Source: Zygnema cylindricum
Taxonomy: Eukaryota; Streptophyta; Zygnematophyceae; Zygnematales; Zygnemataceae
NCBI GenBank assembly: GCA_037447655.1
Contig: JBBHKE010001271.1
Coordinates: forward strand, 1-64,000
Direction of reading: 5' to 3'
Length of the DNA stretch: 64,000 nt
This document shows, one piece after another, positions 21,398 to 31,483 of the stretch; position 1 is the first letter of the stretch, and each line of letters starts with the position of its first letter. Position numbers and translations under genes: made by a program. The notes under the pieces were generated by a model. The model was given only the letters and a program-made list of their open reading frames with translations, made no database searches and was not told the origin of the DNA.

Positions 21398-22456
21398 ATG
21401 ATGATAGGAGCTCTATGCGAAAAAAGGTTTTGGGGGATAGTGAGTGGACGGTTGGGACGTCCATCAAGTCTTGGAATTCCTCCAGGGTTTGGAGGAAGCA
21501 GATTCACCAGGAAAGAGGATCCACCTTCAACGGAGGAAACAAAAGAAGGAGAGGTGGTGGACAAAGGAAAGGAGAAGGAGACGACCACACCAATAGCAAC
21601 TGGTTCGGCATTCATGTCACCTATTCCGAGGAACGAGGAGAATGATACTGAAACCTGGGACTTCAACAATATGGCGGCAAAGCACTTCATCCTACGCCAT
21701 CTCACTCAAGGACTTGCATGTCCTCATTTGCAGGTAGAAAGGGCATCCGATCTTTGGATGGCTCTCATAGAGATGTACCGAAGTGGTACGATTCAGCAAC
21801 AACAGTTGGCTGATCAGAAAGTTAAGGAGTATGTATACAAAGGGGGAAATATGTTGGATTTTTGCAATGAGCTTGCTACACTCTTCATGGAGCTAGAGAG
21901 TGCGGGAAAAGATTTTAGTGAAAAAGAAAAGGTTAACTGTTTACTGATGAAGTTACCTGATGAGTTCGTGAACATAGTTTACCGTGTGCAGGACTTGCCT
22001 GACTCAAGGTGGATATGGAACTCAGTGGTAGGGATGATTCTCGTTCAAGAGAATACAATTGAGATCCGAAGGGGAGGAAAGAGTGGCCAAGCCTTGGCAA
22101 CAGCGACTGATTGGAGGAACAGGGATTCCCGAAAACCGGTCGGAAACTATGGGGGTAGGGAGCAGAAAAAACAGGCAGATGAGTTCGAACCAAGGGCTCT
22201 CAAAGGTCTATGTCATTTTTGTAAGAAACCGGGGCACTATATGGCAGAGTGCACTAAGCTAACCGAGCTTCGGTTAAAGGAGGGGCAGACCGGTGGTACC
22301 CCGAGAGGAAAGAAAAAGGCCCTTGTCACACAGGTACTTGAGGCTGAATCCGAGGACGAGGACGATGAGCTCCTTTTAGATGAGGAGTTGGAGGCGAAAA
22401 AAGAGGTCGAAATTCCACGGAGGCAGAAATGTGCTTACGGTGGATTGAAAGGTTAA
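21398..22456 (+). CDS. gag: Gag of copia element A1 (ends at a premature stop)
   Basis: A 352-residue nucleocapsid/capsid precursor that would form the cytoplasmic virus-like particle. The start MMIGALCEKRFWGIV is chosen because the same Met-Met start is kept in E, A6 and the 43-kb copy. The UBN2-like Gag body lies at about residues 85-200 (FILRHLTQGLACPHLQVERA, LWMALIEMYRSGTIQQQQL, MLDFCNELATLFMELES, LMKLPDEFVNIV). The CCHC zinc knuckle CHFCKKPGHYMAEC is at about residues 271-284. An acidic tract (EAESEDEDDELLLDEELEA) follows. The stop TAA at 22454 replaces a GAA codon present in other copies, and beyond it the frame runs on into protease. The ancestral product was therefore a single Gag-Pol, and this stop is probably a lesion. 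A translational signal cannot be excluded. Confidence 0.9.
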   Translation: MMIGALCEKRFWGIVSGRLGRPSSLGIPPGFGGSRFTRKEDPPSTEETKEGEVVDKGKEKETTTPIATGSAFMSPIPRNEENDTETWDFNNMAAKHFILRHLTQGLACPHLQVERASDLWMALIEMYRSGTIQQQQLADQKVKEYVYKGGNMLDFCNELATLFMELESAGKDFSEKEKVNCLLMKLPDEFVNIVYRVQDLPDSRWIWNSVVGMILVQENTIEIRRGGKSGQALATATDWRNRDSRKPVGNYGGREQKKQADEFEPRALKGLCHFCKKPGHYMAECTKLTELRLKEGQTGGTPRGKKKALVTQVLEAESEDEDDELLLDEELEAKKEVEIPRRQKCAYGGLKG

Positions 22457-25400
22457 GCAGACTGGATTGTAGATTCAGGTGCCTCCATGCACATGTGTAA
22501 GGATAGACACCTGTTCACTAAGATAAGAAAGATTCCCACCGTAGAGATAGAGTACGGGGATGGGAGGATAGTCACCACTACTCTTGTAGGATCGGTAGAT
22601 CTAAAAGTGTTAGTAGAAGGAAAGACATCCATATTAACATTCTCCGATGTATTGTTTATTCCGGAGCTGAACAAAAATCTTATCTCTACATCAGTATTAG
22701 ATGATAAGGGTTTTTTTACTAGCACTAGGGAAGGAGTCTTTACCGCTAGTTTTGAGGATGATGTCTATTTCATTGCTCAGAAAGGTAGCCATGGGATGTT
22801 TAGGCTGATCTTAAGTAATGAAAAGAAGAAACTTTACTATGCTGGTGTTCATGATATTATGATGTGGCATAAGAGGCTTGGGCATGTGAATCTAGATAAG
22901 TTAAGAGAGATGAAAAAGATGGGAGTGGTGGAAGGGATTCAGTTCAGTGAGAGTGATGATATAAGTGATTGTAGTGGATGTGCTCAAGGTAAAGCACACA
23001 GATTACCCTTTCCTAAAACAGCCACCTATAAGGGAGAAAAACTTCTAGATCTAGTACACACAGATATTTGGGGACCGGCTAGAGTGCCCTCACCGGGGGG
23101 GAAGAGATTTATGATGACTATAACTGATGATTGGTCTCGGTATTCCCGGGTATATTTTTTGAAAAACAAGTCCGAAACTGAGGATTGTTTTAGACAATAT
23201 AAAGCATGGAGCGAAAAACTCCATGAAACTCCAATCAAGAGAATAAGGAGTGACAATGGTGGAGAATATACTTCTAACCAGTTTGAGGATTTTCTGAGGG
23301 AAGATGGGGTTCAACACCAAAAGACAGTTCCAGAAAATCCGGAACAGAATGGGGTAGCTGAAAGGTTAAATAGAACACTAAGTGATAGTGCTAGAAGTAT
23401 GTTGTCAGATAAAAAGATAGGGAAAAGGTTTTGGGCAGAAGCAATGAACTGTGCTAATTACCTCAAGAATAGAGTTCTTACTTCAGCTATAAGAGATCAA
23501 ACACCTTATGAGAGAAAGACAGGCCGGAAACTAGACATATCTCACTTAAAGGTTTTCGGCAGTCAAGTGTTCAGTCTAGATACTGATCGGTCCAATTGGA
23601 AGCTAGATCCTAAACGAAAACCGGGATACTTATTAGGATATGATGAGGATGTTAAAGGATATAGAGTTTATGATCTAAAAAGGGAAGATATAATCTTAGT
23701 AAAGCATCTAGTAGGTATGGATGAAGGAAAGTATGTGGATCCCTTCAAATATACAAAGTCAGTAAAAATCAGATTTGCGTCAGAAAATTCCGATGACTTT
23801 GAGCTTCCTAACTATCCAGGTTTTAGAGAAGATGACATTCTTGCAGGAACAAATCAGACCGAAAAGGACTCGGCTGTGGAAACTCCAGTGACAACTCTTC
23901 CCCAAGCGGAAGACGTGGTGGAAATTGATACGGAATCAAGGGATAGGGGAGAAGCCGAGTTTGTTCGAAAGAATCCACGAGAACCATCTATTCCGGCCTC
24001 AGATTTTGAGGGGGGGAGGAGAAGTAGCAAAAGACTGCAAGAAAAACAGGTTAATAACAAGGTAACTAAACTATCTCATCAAGATGAACCTCAATCTTAT
24101 AGAGAGGCGATGACTTGTCCAGAAAGAAACCGGTGGAAGAGAACCATCAATGAGGAGATGGCTTCAATCTTGGCAGCCGATACTTGGGAGTTGCTGGACT
24201 GTCCACCTAACCGAAAACCAATTGGTTGTAAGTGGGTCTTCAAATTAAAACTGAACCCAGATAACACAATCGAACGGTACAAGGCCAGATTTGTGGCAAA
24301 GGGATTTACACAAAATGAAGGAATTGACTACGAGGAAACCTTTGCCCCGGTGGTCAGATTTCCCTCCGTCCGCATACTTCTCAGTTTAGCAGCGGCGGAA
24401 GACATGGAAGTGCATCAGATGGACATCAAGACAACCTTTTTGCATGGAGAATTGGAAGAGGAGATCTTCATGCGACAACCCGAAGGTTTTGTGGAGGAAG
24501 GAGAGGAGAGTATGGTATGCCGGCTGATTAAATCTCTTTATGGTTTGAAACAGGCACCTCGACAATGGAATAAGAAGCTTGATGAGTTTCTTACCGGTCT
24601 GGGATATATTCGGATCAGCTCAGATCACTCAATCTATGTTTTTGAAGATGAGGAAGGTTTGATATTTATTGCAATTTATGTTGATGATTTGCTTGTATTA
24701 AGTAAATCAATGAAAAAAATTAACAAACTGAAAACCGATCTTAAGGGGAGATTTGAAATGAAGGATATGGGAGAAGCAAGATATATTTTGGGAATTCAAA
24801 TAGAGAGAGACCGGAAAAGGAAAATTATAAAACTGACTCAAAAGGAAGCAATAGGGAACATGCTTGAAAAATTTCAAATGGATAAAGCTAATAGTTCTAC
24901 AACTCCAATGGAGTTGAAGAAGGGAAGTGAGGGGAGTGAGGAAGAAGGAGTCATAGTCTTAGACGAGGATTTATCTCCTGATGAACAGAAGTTCATGCAG
25001 ACTATTCCTTACAGGCAAGTAGTGGGAAGTCTAATCTATTTTATGAATTGTACCCGGCCAGATTTAGCTGCAGCTGTAGGAGTGCTGAGTAGAAGTCTAG
25101 ATGCTCCCACTAAGAAGGACTGGGAGGCAGCTAAGAGAGTCCTTAGATATTTGGTAGGAACTAGAGATCTATGGTTGCATTTGGGTGGGGAGAATACTGA
25201 CATCACTACTTGGAGTGATGCCAGTTATGGTGATGCTCCGATGAGGAGATGTACTTCTGGATATGTATTATATGTGGGTGATGGGGCTTGCTGTTGGAGT
25301 AGCAAACAGCAAAAGGTTATTGCTCAGTCCACCATGGAGGCTGAGTATATGGCCTCTTGCTCTGCTGTAAAAGAATTGATGTGGGTCAAGTCTTTGCTTG

Positions 25401-25672
25401 GTGAGCTTGGTCACCGTAAGAGTGGTGTGCAAAAAATATTTTGTGATAATCAGGCAGCAATCGCTATTTCTGCCAATCCTAAACACCATTTTAAAGCCAA
25501 ACACATGGACATCAGACTCAGCTTTGTTAGAGAGAAAGTAGGAAACAAAATAATCAGTTTAGAGTACAGACCAGATAGTGAGATGGTAGCAGATATGATG
25601 ACCAAACCTGTGCCTTCCCCTAAGCTAATTTTTTGCAGGGAGAAGTGTGGTCTGAAATTAAAGAATGACTAG
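22457..25672 (+). CDS. pol: Pol of copia element A1: protease, integrase, reverse transcriptase, RNase H
   Basis: The frame is open from just after the TAA at 22454 to TAG at 25670; the first Met is at 22487. The aspartic protease has VDSGASMHM, catalytic Asp codon 22472. Integrase: the HHCC zinc site (WHKRLGHVN near 22865, CSGCAQGK near 22970), the first Asp in HTDIWGP (about 23063), the second in RSDNGGEY (23252) and the Glu in GVAERLNRT (23360). The last two are 35 residues apart, the D,D-35-E pattern. RT: CKWVFKLKLNPDNTIERYKA (about 24230), VHQMDIKTTFLHGELEEE, and the YVDD box at 24677-24688. RNase H: WSDASYGDA (Asp at 25217), MEAEYMA, CDNQAAI. All catalytic residues are present and the length is typical. 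It would reverse-transcribe and integrate the element if translated through the upstream stop. Confidence 0.95.
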   Translation, partial: ADWIVDSGASMHMCKDRHLFTKIRKIPTVEIEYGDGRIVTTTLVGSVDLKVLVEGKTSILTFSDVLFIPELNKNLISTSVLDDKGFFTSTREGVFTASFEDDVYFIAQKGSHGMFRLILSNEKKKLYYAGVHDIMMWHKRLGHVNLDKLREMKKMGVVEGIQFSESDDISDCSGCAQGKAHRLPFPKTATYKGEKLLDLVHTDIWGPARVPSPGGKRFMMTITDDWSRYSRVYFLKNKSETEDCFRQYKAWSEKLHETPIKRIRSDNGGEYTSNQFEDFLREDGVQHQKTVPENPEQNGVAERLNRTLSDSARSMLSDKKIGKRFWAEAMNCANYLKNRVLTSAIRDQTPYERKTGRKLDISHLKVFGSQVFSLDTDRSNWKLDPKRKPGYLLGYDEDVKGYRVYDLKREDIILVKHLVGMDEGKYVDPFKYTKSVKIRFASENSDDFELPNYPGFREDDILAGTNQTEKDSAVETPVTTLPQAEDVVEIDTESRDRGEAEFVRKNPREPSIPASDFEGGRRSSKRLQEKQVNNKVTKLSHQDEPQSYREAMTCPERNRWKRTINEEMASILAADTWELLDCPPNRKPIGCKWVFKLKLNPDNTIERYKARFVAKGFTQNEGIDYEETFAPVVRFPSVRILLSLAAAEDMEVHQMDIKTTFLHGELEEEIFMRQPEGFVEEGEESMVCRLIKSLYGLKQAPRQWNKKLDEFLTGLGYIRISSDHSIYVFEDEEGLIFIAIYVDDLLVLSKSMKKINKLKTDLKGRFEMKDMGEARYILGIQIERDRKRKIIKLTQKEAIGNMLEKFQMDKANSSTTPMELKKGSEGSEEEGVIVLDEDLSPDEQKFMQTIPYRQVVGSLIYFMNCTRPDLAAAVGVLSRSLDAPTKKDWEAAKRVLRYLVGTRDLWLHLGGENTDITTWSDASYGDAPMRRCTSGYVLYVGDGACCWSSKQQKVIAQSTMEAEYMASCSAVKELMWVKSLLGELGHRKSGVQKIFCDNQAAIAISANPKHHFKAKHMDIRLSFVREKVGNKIISLEYRPDSEMVADMMTKPVPSPKLIFCREKCGLKLKND

Positions 25673-25685
25673 AAAATAAGGGGAG
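25673..25685 (+). promoter_or_regulatory. Polypurine tract of A1
   Basis: AAAATAAGGGGAG directly precedes the 3' LTR and primes plus-strand DNA synthesis in LTR elements. The same tract (CTCCCCTTATTTT on the plus strand) borders the 3' LTRs of B1, A4 and A6. Confidence 0.85.
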
Positions 25686-26729
25686 TGTAGAAACTAATGG
25701 ATTTATTAGTATTTTCTAGGTCTAATTAGAAATATAGAAAGAAGCCGAGGCAGTCTACCTCTAACTTCTCTCTCCAACTCTCAAACTTGTCGCAGTCACT
25801 GAGAAATTGGAGAGGAAGCTAGAGCCATGGCTACCTTGGCTATCCTGAGGTTTACGGGAATTTTATGTTGGGGTTTATTTATTTATTTAAAAGGTATGTG
25901 CCGGCGGCTGGATTTGATCCTTGTACCTACCGGCCGGCAGACAGGAAGTAGCCGGTAGCCTTAGCCATTAAGTCTAAGATTAGTGTTAGGTACTATATAG
26001 TTCGATAATTATTTAAATATGTATACGTACGATAATTCATTTAACTGTTACGGATTACGGGATACATAGATCCGGTACGGATGACGGTACGGATTACGAA
26101 TCAATACCGCGCATTTGTTTCGAAAGTGAAATAAATACCGTGCATGTATTTATTACGGCTACGATTAAATCTGAATTTAATCGGACGGTCGGGATTAGCG
26201 CCGAGATCGCGGAGGAAGATTTCGGCGGTTTGTGGCCATCGCCACATCAGATGACGCGTGGCGAAATTCCGTTGGATTGTAGAATCTCCGGAGATTATGG
26301 CACCGAATCCGGATTTGACATGTGTCGACATTTAGGCCATGTCGTACAATGTCCGTACCGAAAGTACACCGGCGGCTGTACTTTTGCGTACGAAACTCAA
26401 TTCTGATTGGTTCCGTACATCAGTAGATAGAGTCTGTGAGAGAGATAGGACTTAGAAAAATTAGAAGATAGGACCCTCTCTCCCAGAGAGCTTCTGTACA
26501 AAAGGTCAACTTTGACCCTCCATAACTTACTGCTCAGGGGAGCAAATTCAGAGATTCTTTTTGCTACCGACTCAAGGGAGTCTTGCCTTCACAGGGGTGC
26601 AGGTGGTCAGGGTTTTTGTCTGCCAGGGTGGCAGTTATTTTTGCTGGAACACAAAGGGGGGTCAGGATTATCCTAGAGGCTTCTTGGAAGCTGTCTACTC
26701 TGAGGACTTATGGAGGTCTCAGAGTTTCA
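25686..26729 (+). repeat. 3' LTR of A1
   Basis: 1044 bp, matching 20293-21334 almost throughout. Its R/U5-side hairpins: GCTC-AGGG-GAGC (26532-26543), GACTC-AAGG-GAGTC (26569-26582), CTGCC-AGGGT-GGCAG (26620-26634). Confidence 0.95.
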
Positions 26730-27383
26730 CTTTTCACTTGTCCGTAAGTTCCTCGGAATTCCCACGACCGAATGTTATCTCTCCACGTGGCGCTAGGTCA
26801 TTAAACGTCACTAAAAGCCAAAGTGACCATTCCGGGATCATGGCGATGATGTGCGCCGTCGGATATGAACCAAAATGCAATCTCAGCCGTCATAAACACT
26901 TGTGTGATATTCGTTTCGCTGTCGAAACAAAATGCGTGGTATCTGTTTCAAAATAGTATCGTACTTCGTACTTTTACAAAACCGTATCTATGCATGCCGT
27001 ATACAGTTTCAGTGAAATGAATTCGTTCACTCCTAAATAAATATATATCTATCATACCCTATAGCATTTAGCATTGGTCCTAGTCTAATAGGATAAAGCT
27101 GACAGTTACCGGCTAACCTGATGGACGGCAAGTACCGGGATCAAGTCTTGGGTCCGTCGGGTCTCTTTTTAGTAACCTACTAAAAATAACTGCCTCTTAA
27201 ACTAAGGCTGCCCTATTAAAATAAGCAAGCCATGGTTCAACCACCCTCTATATCCTTCAGTGACTACAATAAGTTTGTGGGTTAGAGAGAGGAGGTGGAG
27301 GCAGGTTGTCCGTGCTTTTCTTTTCCTTTTACACCAACATATTTATGCCTAGAAAATACTCTAGAAATCTTTTAATTTTAATA
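26730..27383 (-). repeat. 5' LTR of B1, outer part
   Basis: It resumes the B1 LTR after A1, starting with the second CTTTT, and ends ...TTTTAATTTTAATA. Its U3 stem CCTGATGGAC/GTCCGTCGGG at about 27117-27160 pairs fully if two G-U pairs are allowed. Confidence 0.82.
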
Positions 27384-28495
27384 AGGGTCGGCTTCATTTA
27401 TGTTTTTAAGGAATGAAAGACACCATGACGATATCTTATTTCCGTATGTTTTTTGAAATCGAAATGCGCGATCTTACATTTTGGCACCAAGATCCACTTC
27501 ACCTACGGGTTGCTTTCTCTCCTTTAGGTTGTTACCTTCGTGGTTCGGCCCTTACTCTTTATTCCCGAAAATATGATTATGTACTTGCGATGACGGAGTT
27601 TGCTCCAACTTTTGCTGGAAGTCGTGCTATTTTAAGACAACCAGAAATTCCATTTCATATTTCGAAATCCTTGATCCTCACGGGAATGTTATTACGGCAG
27701 CACTTGCAAAAATACCACAACAATTTGCTATTGCCGCACATGCTGGAATTTCGGCACGACCAGCAATGACAATCCCATACTACATCCTATTTTAGTCATG
27801 TTTGAAATGTTGCAAGCGGAGTATCGTATGCAAAACCTTGATCAAGTTTGAGAGTTAATGAACTTTGATTGGAAATTGGGAGAGACCGCTTCTGCCATGC
27901 GTGTTCGTATGGAAGCCTTTCGAGATCGGATGCTGAAGTTGTCCAGAAATTCGTAGGAGAGTTTCCAAGTTAGTCGAAGAAATTTATCTTGAGTCATCTG
28001 ACTCAAACCTACGGCTTGAAGTTCAATTTTGACCAAGCCGCCCAGCATGCTGTAGAATATGAGATTCAATCATGTTGGTGGGAAGCTCATGACCGTTCGG
28101 AAGTCGCTTCCCCACTTTCTCCACCTAGCAGCCCATGGCCCAACAATAGGCCTCCAAAGACGCCGGCCATGGGAAATCCGCCATTTAATTCTGGAGACCG
28201 ATTGTGTTTCCGATGTGGAAACACGGGGCACGATGCCCGCATGTGCCCGGATAAGTCGGCCACATACACCCATTGCAACCAGAAGGGACATTATGTCCAC
28301 CGTTGCCACGTTAAGGATCGTAATTTTTCTTATTAGAATCAGTTTTAGAACGGTGGAATTCCCGACCGTTCTGCCAAGCCGCTCACTCCTCCTACCAAGA
28401 CAGGGAAAGAGGCGACTCCGCCTAAGATCTCTCAAAGAGAGAGGGAAAAGGCCGAGTTACAAGTCATGATGGCCGCCATGATGAAAGAGTAATTT
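27384..28495 (+). pseudogene. gag: Gypsy-type Gag remnant with two zinc knuckles
   Basis: It continues the gag interrupted at 14528. The capsid-like part at 27413-27769 includes WHQDPLHLRV and YLRGSALTLYS. After frame breaks (27770-27988) comes EYEIQSCWWEAHDRSE, then a proline-rich spacer. Next is the knuckle CFRCGNTGHDARMC at about 28207-28248 and a second one, YTHCNQKGHYVHRC, at about 28264-28305. The first Cys of the second knuckle is Tyr (codon TAC). A stop at 28334 and another at 28490 interrupt the frame. Two knuckles are typical of some Ty3/gypsy Gag proteins. Family membership is inferred from the knuckles and the following protease. Confidence 0.7.
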
Positions 28496-29735
28496 GCCGC
28501 CTTCATGGCCGAAATGAAACCCCAGTTCACGGGGATGGCAAGGACAATCGTCCACATGCCCTCGTTGGCCGGCCGAATCCTCCAAGATTCTACTATCCAA
28601 CAACGAGCTGCTACTTTTGATAAGGGCTCGCCTGATCATAATCGAGACGGTAAATTACAAAATTCCTGTATTCCACTTTCTTTCGAGAAAGTATCTCTCT
28701 CTCCTCTACCGGACACAGCTTCTTTCATAGTGGCTGAAGCTCTCACCATTTTAGATAGTACCATACATGATGCTCATCGAGTCAAAGAACGACTAAGCAT
28801 CATTTCTGCCATGATTGATGAAGCCCGAGGGCCTCTCCCTTTCCTAATGAGGTTCCCAAAGCCTCTCCTCTTGTTGATGAGTTCGCTGCAGCCGCCGCTT
28901 TGAGGGCGTTGCAGCTAAACCGTAGTCTTTCAGTTATTCAGCCGGTTACCGCGGATGAGCGCCGTGAGGTTGATCTCAAATTAGTTTCGTGGACAATTCT
29001 CAAAAGTCCTTCTCCGTTAATGGTGTTGCTCCTTCTCTCCCTCTCATGGACACCGGAGCCAAACCCGTGATCCTCGGATTTGTGCTCAAGCTTGGCCTAA
29101 CCGCAGACAAGCTTCAAGCCACTGCTACGCGGCTTCTCACTTCAGCCGGTACCACGGTGTCGATGCTTCGAATCACCAAGGACCCGCTCATCTTTCAATT
29201 CCATAATGGAACCACTGGTGAGTCGGTGGAGATTTTTGTCCGAGCATTGGTCACCAAATGCAACGAGTATGAATGCTTAGTGGGACAGGATGTTATCTTC
29301 CGAATTGGTGTGGGAGTAGATATGCATGATCAGACCTTCTCTTAGCGTCCCTCTAATTTTCCGGGTCGCAAAATTTGCCTCCCTTTTGTCTCTGCTCGCA
29401 CGCCGTTTCCCACTATGGCACATTTGGCTCCCGCTCTCCCTGCATTTTCCAGCATCGACCTTCGAGATAGTTTTAGTGAGCGCGGTTTTCTCCTCGACTC
29501 GCGTCATCTCTTGGATACCGTCAACACCGAGGTCTTTCCACACATTATCCATGCGGTGGATAGCGATACTAATGGGATGTTGAGTTTCCAAAGGGTTTTT
29601 TCATGTACAGGTGGTGATGAAGGGTTCCACATAGAGTGCCTCTCTCCTCTATTATCTTTCAACCCGGCTAACCATTGCTGCCTCGATTTTTGTTCCAGGC
29701 CTTCAACTATGTTGACTAGCTCCTCTACAGGTTAA
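28496..29735 (+). pseudogene. Gypsy-type retropepsin region and short C-terminal ORF, no RT/INT
   Basis: 28505-28903 is open in the gag frame. A frameshift leads to 28989-29345, which has the aspartic protease signature LMDTGAKPVILG and a distal hydrophobic-GQD motif (CLVGQDVIFRIG), the usual retropepsin ends. After one stop at 29343 the same frame stays open at 29415-29735 with no recognisable domain. Instead of RT, RNase H and integrase, a polypurine tract and an LTR-like start follow directly. This element therefore codes only for Gag and protease. Confidence 0.7.
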
Positions 29736-29752
29736 GGAGCTGGGGGGGGGAA
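29733..29752 (+). promoter_or_regulatory. Polypurine tract of the gypsy-type element
   Basis: AAGGAGCTGGGGGGGGGAA lies just upstream of the LTR start TGGGTTCACTTC at 29757. It marks the end of the internal region. Confidence 0.6.
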
Positions 29753-29756
29753 TTAT

Positions 29757-31483
29757 TGGGTTCACTTCACTCTAGGGGAGTATTCTTCCCCTTCTTTCTT
29801 GGGTCATTTTCACCTTTGTTCTTTCTCATGGTGTATGTATTTTTTTGACTTTTCTTATTTATTTCCGTTCTTGTATATGTTTGTAAGCATGACTTTGCTG
29901 GTTGTGATGCATGTTTGCTTGCTTGCCTCTCATGCACGACAGCTGTCATGCTGCATCGTGTCGGTTGCCCGCGCGCACTATATCATGCCCGCACGAGCGA
30001 AATTTGGCGTGCGCGCACGGTATAATGCACGCACGCGTAGTAATTTGCATGCACGCGCGGTATTTCTCACGCGCGCGCAGTATTTCTCACGCACGCGCGG
30101 TATTTTGCACGCACGCACGGTATTTCGCACGCACGCGCGGTTTTGTGCATGCACGCGCGATTTGATGCACGCACGTTTGATTTTTGCGTTCGCACGTGCG
30201 AGTTTTCGTCGGTTCATTTGTTTATGATGTGAACGCGATTTGCGTTCACATACAATTACATACATACTAATTCCGTGCGCACGTTTTATATGTTTCATTT
30301 CGTGCGCAAGTATGCGATTTTCGAATTATGGACGCGAAATATCGTTTGAGCAACGCATCGCGATTTCCGGGGATATTTCGTGCGATATGGTTCGTTTCGT
30401 GCGGTATGTTTCGTTTCGTGCGTATGCACGCGATTTTGGGAGTATCGACGTGAAGTATCGTTTGGAGGCGTATCGCGATTTCCGGGCGACGCTTCGATAC
30501 ATATATTTATTTAAGTCGTGAACCCATGTAGGTTCGCGCATACATGTAGTTAGGGAGGGTTTTTACCCTTGGACGGTGGATTTTGTCAGGCGAACGGCAG
30601 ACGATGTTGGCCGCCTATTGGCCAACATCTAAAGTAGTTTCATGCATGTGAAGTAGACTAGACGTAGGCTAATTTTGCTTAGGCCTAGCGTAGCTCTTAC
30701 TTAGCCTAATTCTCAGACTTAGAGAATTTAGCTTTTGGACAAGAATTTTCTCTTGGCAGCGGAGCTTTTCTCTTGCTCTCACTCTCACCGATTGTCCACA
30801 TGTCTTTCTTCTCCTTGCTAGCTAGCTGTAGAGGCTAGATAGAGTAAGACTATTCTCCTTGTTTTTCTGCCCTCGTTTTTAATCCACACGGCGTAAGGCC
30901 ACGTCCGGAAGGTTTCCCTCCAAAGTTTGTCATTTGGTGGAAGTGTGAGATTGGAGATCGTGAGGGAGCACATCTGGACCTTGCTGTGCCTTCCTCGGGC
31001 AGCTTGACGGTTTGGTTGTGTTGTGTGTGTCTTGTTTGTATTTCGGTTGGCTTGAAAGGAGTGTATTTTTGATCGGATTTGGATTTTCCCTTATTCCGGT
31101 TATAATATTTCTTGCTTTGTTGTCGTAACGAGATAACTCTTGTAGAGAATGTGATGAAGACCAGAGAGCCTAGTGGCTACCTCTTGGTTTAGCATTCTTG
31201 TCCAAAAGCTCCACTTTTGAAAATCACATTATCTAAAGGTCTATTTTTTTTAATATTAAATTATTAAAAATATAAATTTTATTTCATTAAAAAAATATTA
31301 CCTTTCATATCCGGTTTTTATTCTTGTTTATGTCTTTCTATTTTCTTGCCTATTTACCTTTCATTTTCAGTTGTACTTCTCAGTTTTGTGTGATAAAATA
31401 AATATGGAGGAAGAAAAATATAAAAATTATATTATTTTTAATAGAAAATCTATTTTTTTTCATTTCTAGATTTTCTCCTCTGA
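29757..31483 (+). repeat. Gypsy-type 3' LTR (possibly with following leader)
   Basis: It starts TGGGTTCACTTCACTC after the polypurine tract, carries a 20-bp tandem array (29961-30200) and shares the ordered landmarks listed for 11200-12810. The right end is undefined because a second gypsy fragment begins near 31484. The AT-rich part 31240-31483 matches 12540-12800 and may be leader rather than LTR. Confidence 0.6.
29961..30200 (+). repeat. Twelve tandem 20-bp units (CpG-rich) in a gypsy LTR
   Basis: Period exactly 20 bp over 12 units, best units close to 'gtatttcgcacgcacgcgcg'. Alternating purine-pyrimidine CG/CA runs dominate. More degenerate echoes ('gtttcgtgcggtat') continue to about 30440. 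The His/Arg-rich open frames across it are repeat artefacts. Confidence 0.93.

Larger units (their letters stand above)
20293..26729 (+). mobile_element. Nearly intact Ty1/copia element 'A1'
   Basis: Left LTR 20293-21334, primer site 21335-21350, gag 21398-22456, protease-integrase-RT-RNase H to 25672, PPT AAAATAAGGGGAG at 25673-25685, right LTR 25686-26729. A perfect 5-bp duplication CTTTT lies at 20288-20292 and 26730-26734. The two LTRs differ at roughly two dozen positions by eye (about 2%), so this is among the youngest elements in the window. Only one in-frame stop (22454-22456) was found in the coding region. Internal order protease-INT-RT-RH defines Ty1/copia. Confidence 0.95.
14529..27383 (-). 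mobile_element. Ty1/copia element 'B1', full length but decayed, split by A1
   Basis: Minus strand: 5' LTR 27383-26730 plus 20292-19885, primer site 19884-19869, gag-pol remnant 19820-15560, PPT (CTCCCCTTATTTT on the plus strand at 15545), 3' LTR 15544-14529. The flanking pentamers are GGGGT (14524-14528) and AGGGT (27384-27388). It is inserted in the gypsy gag and later received A1 in its 5' LTR. The LTR ends (TGCAATTCTGTG...TTTCAACA) define subfamily B. Confidence 0.85.

Noticed and set aside
21352-21705. Antisense ORFs over gag and pol (also 22453-22725, 23854-24060)
   Set aside because: Shadows of the sense reading frame. They recur in other copies only where the sense frame is conserved.
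29961-30200. CRISPR-like or coding His/Arg-repeat array
   Set aside because: Units are contiguous 20-bp tandem repeats without unique spacers. The open frames on both strands simply follow the repeat period.
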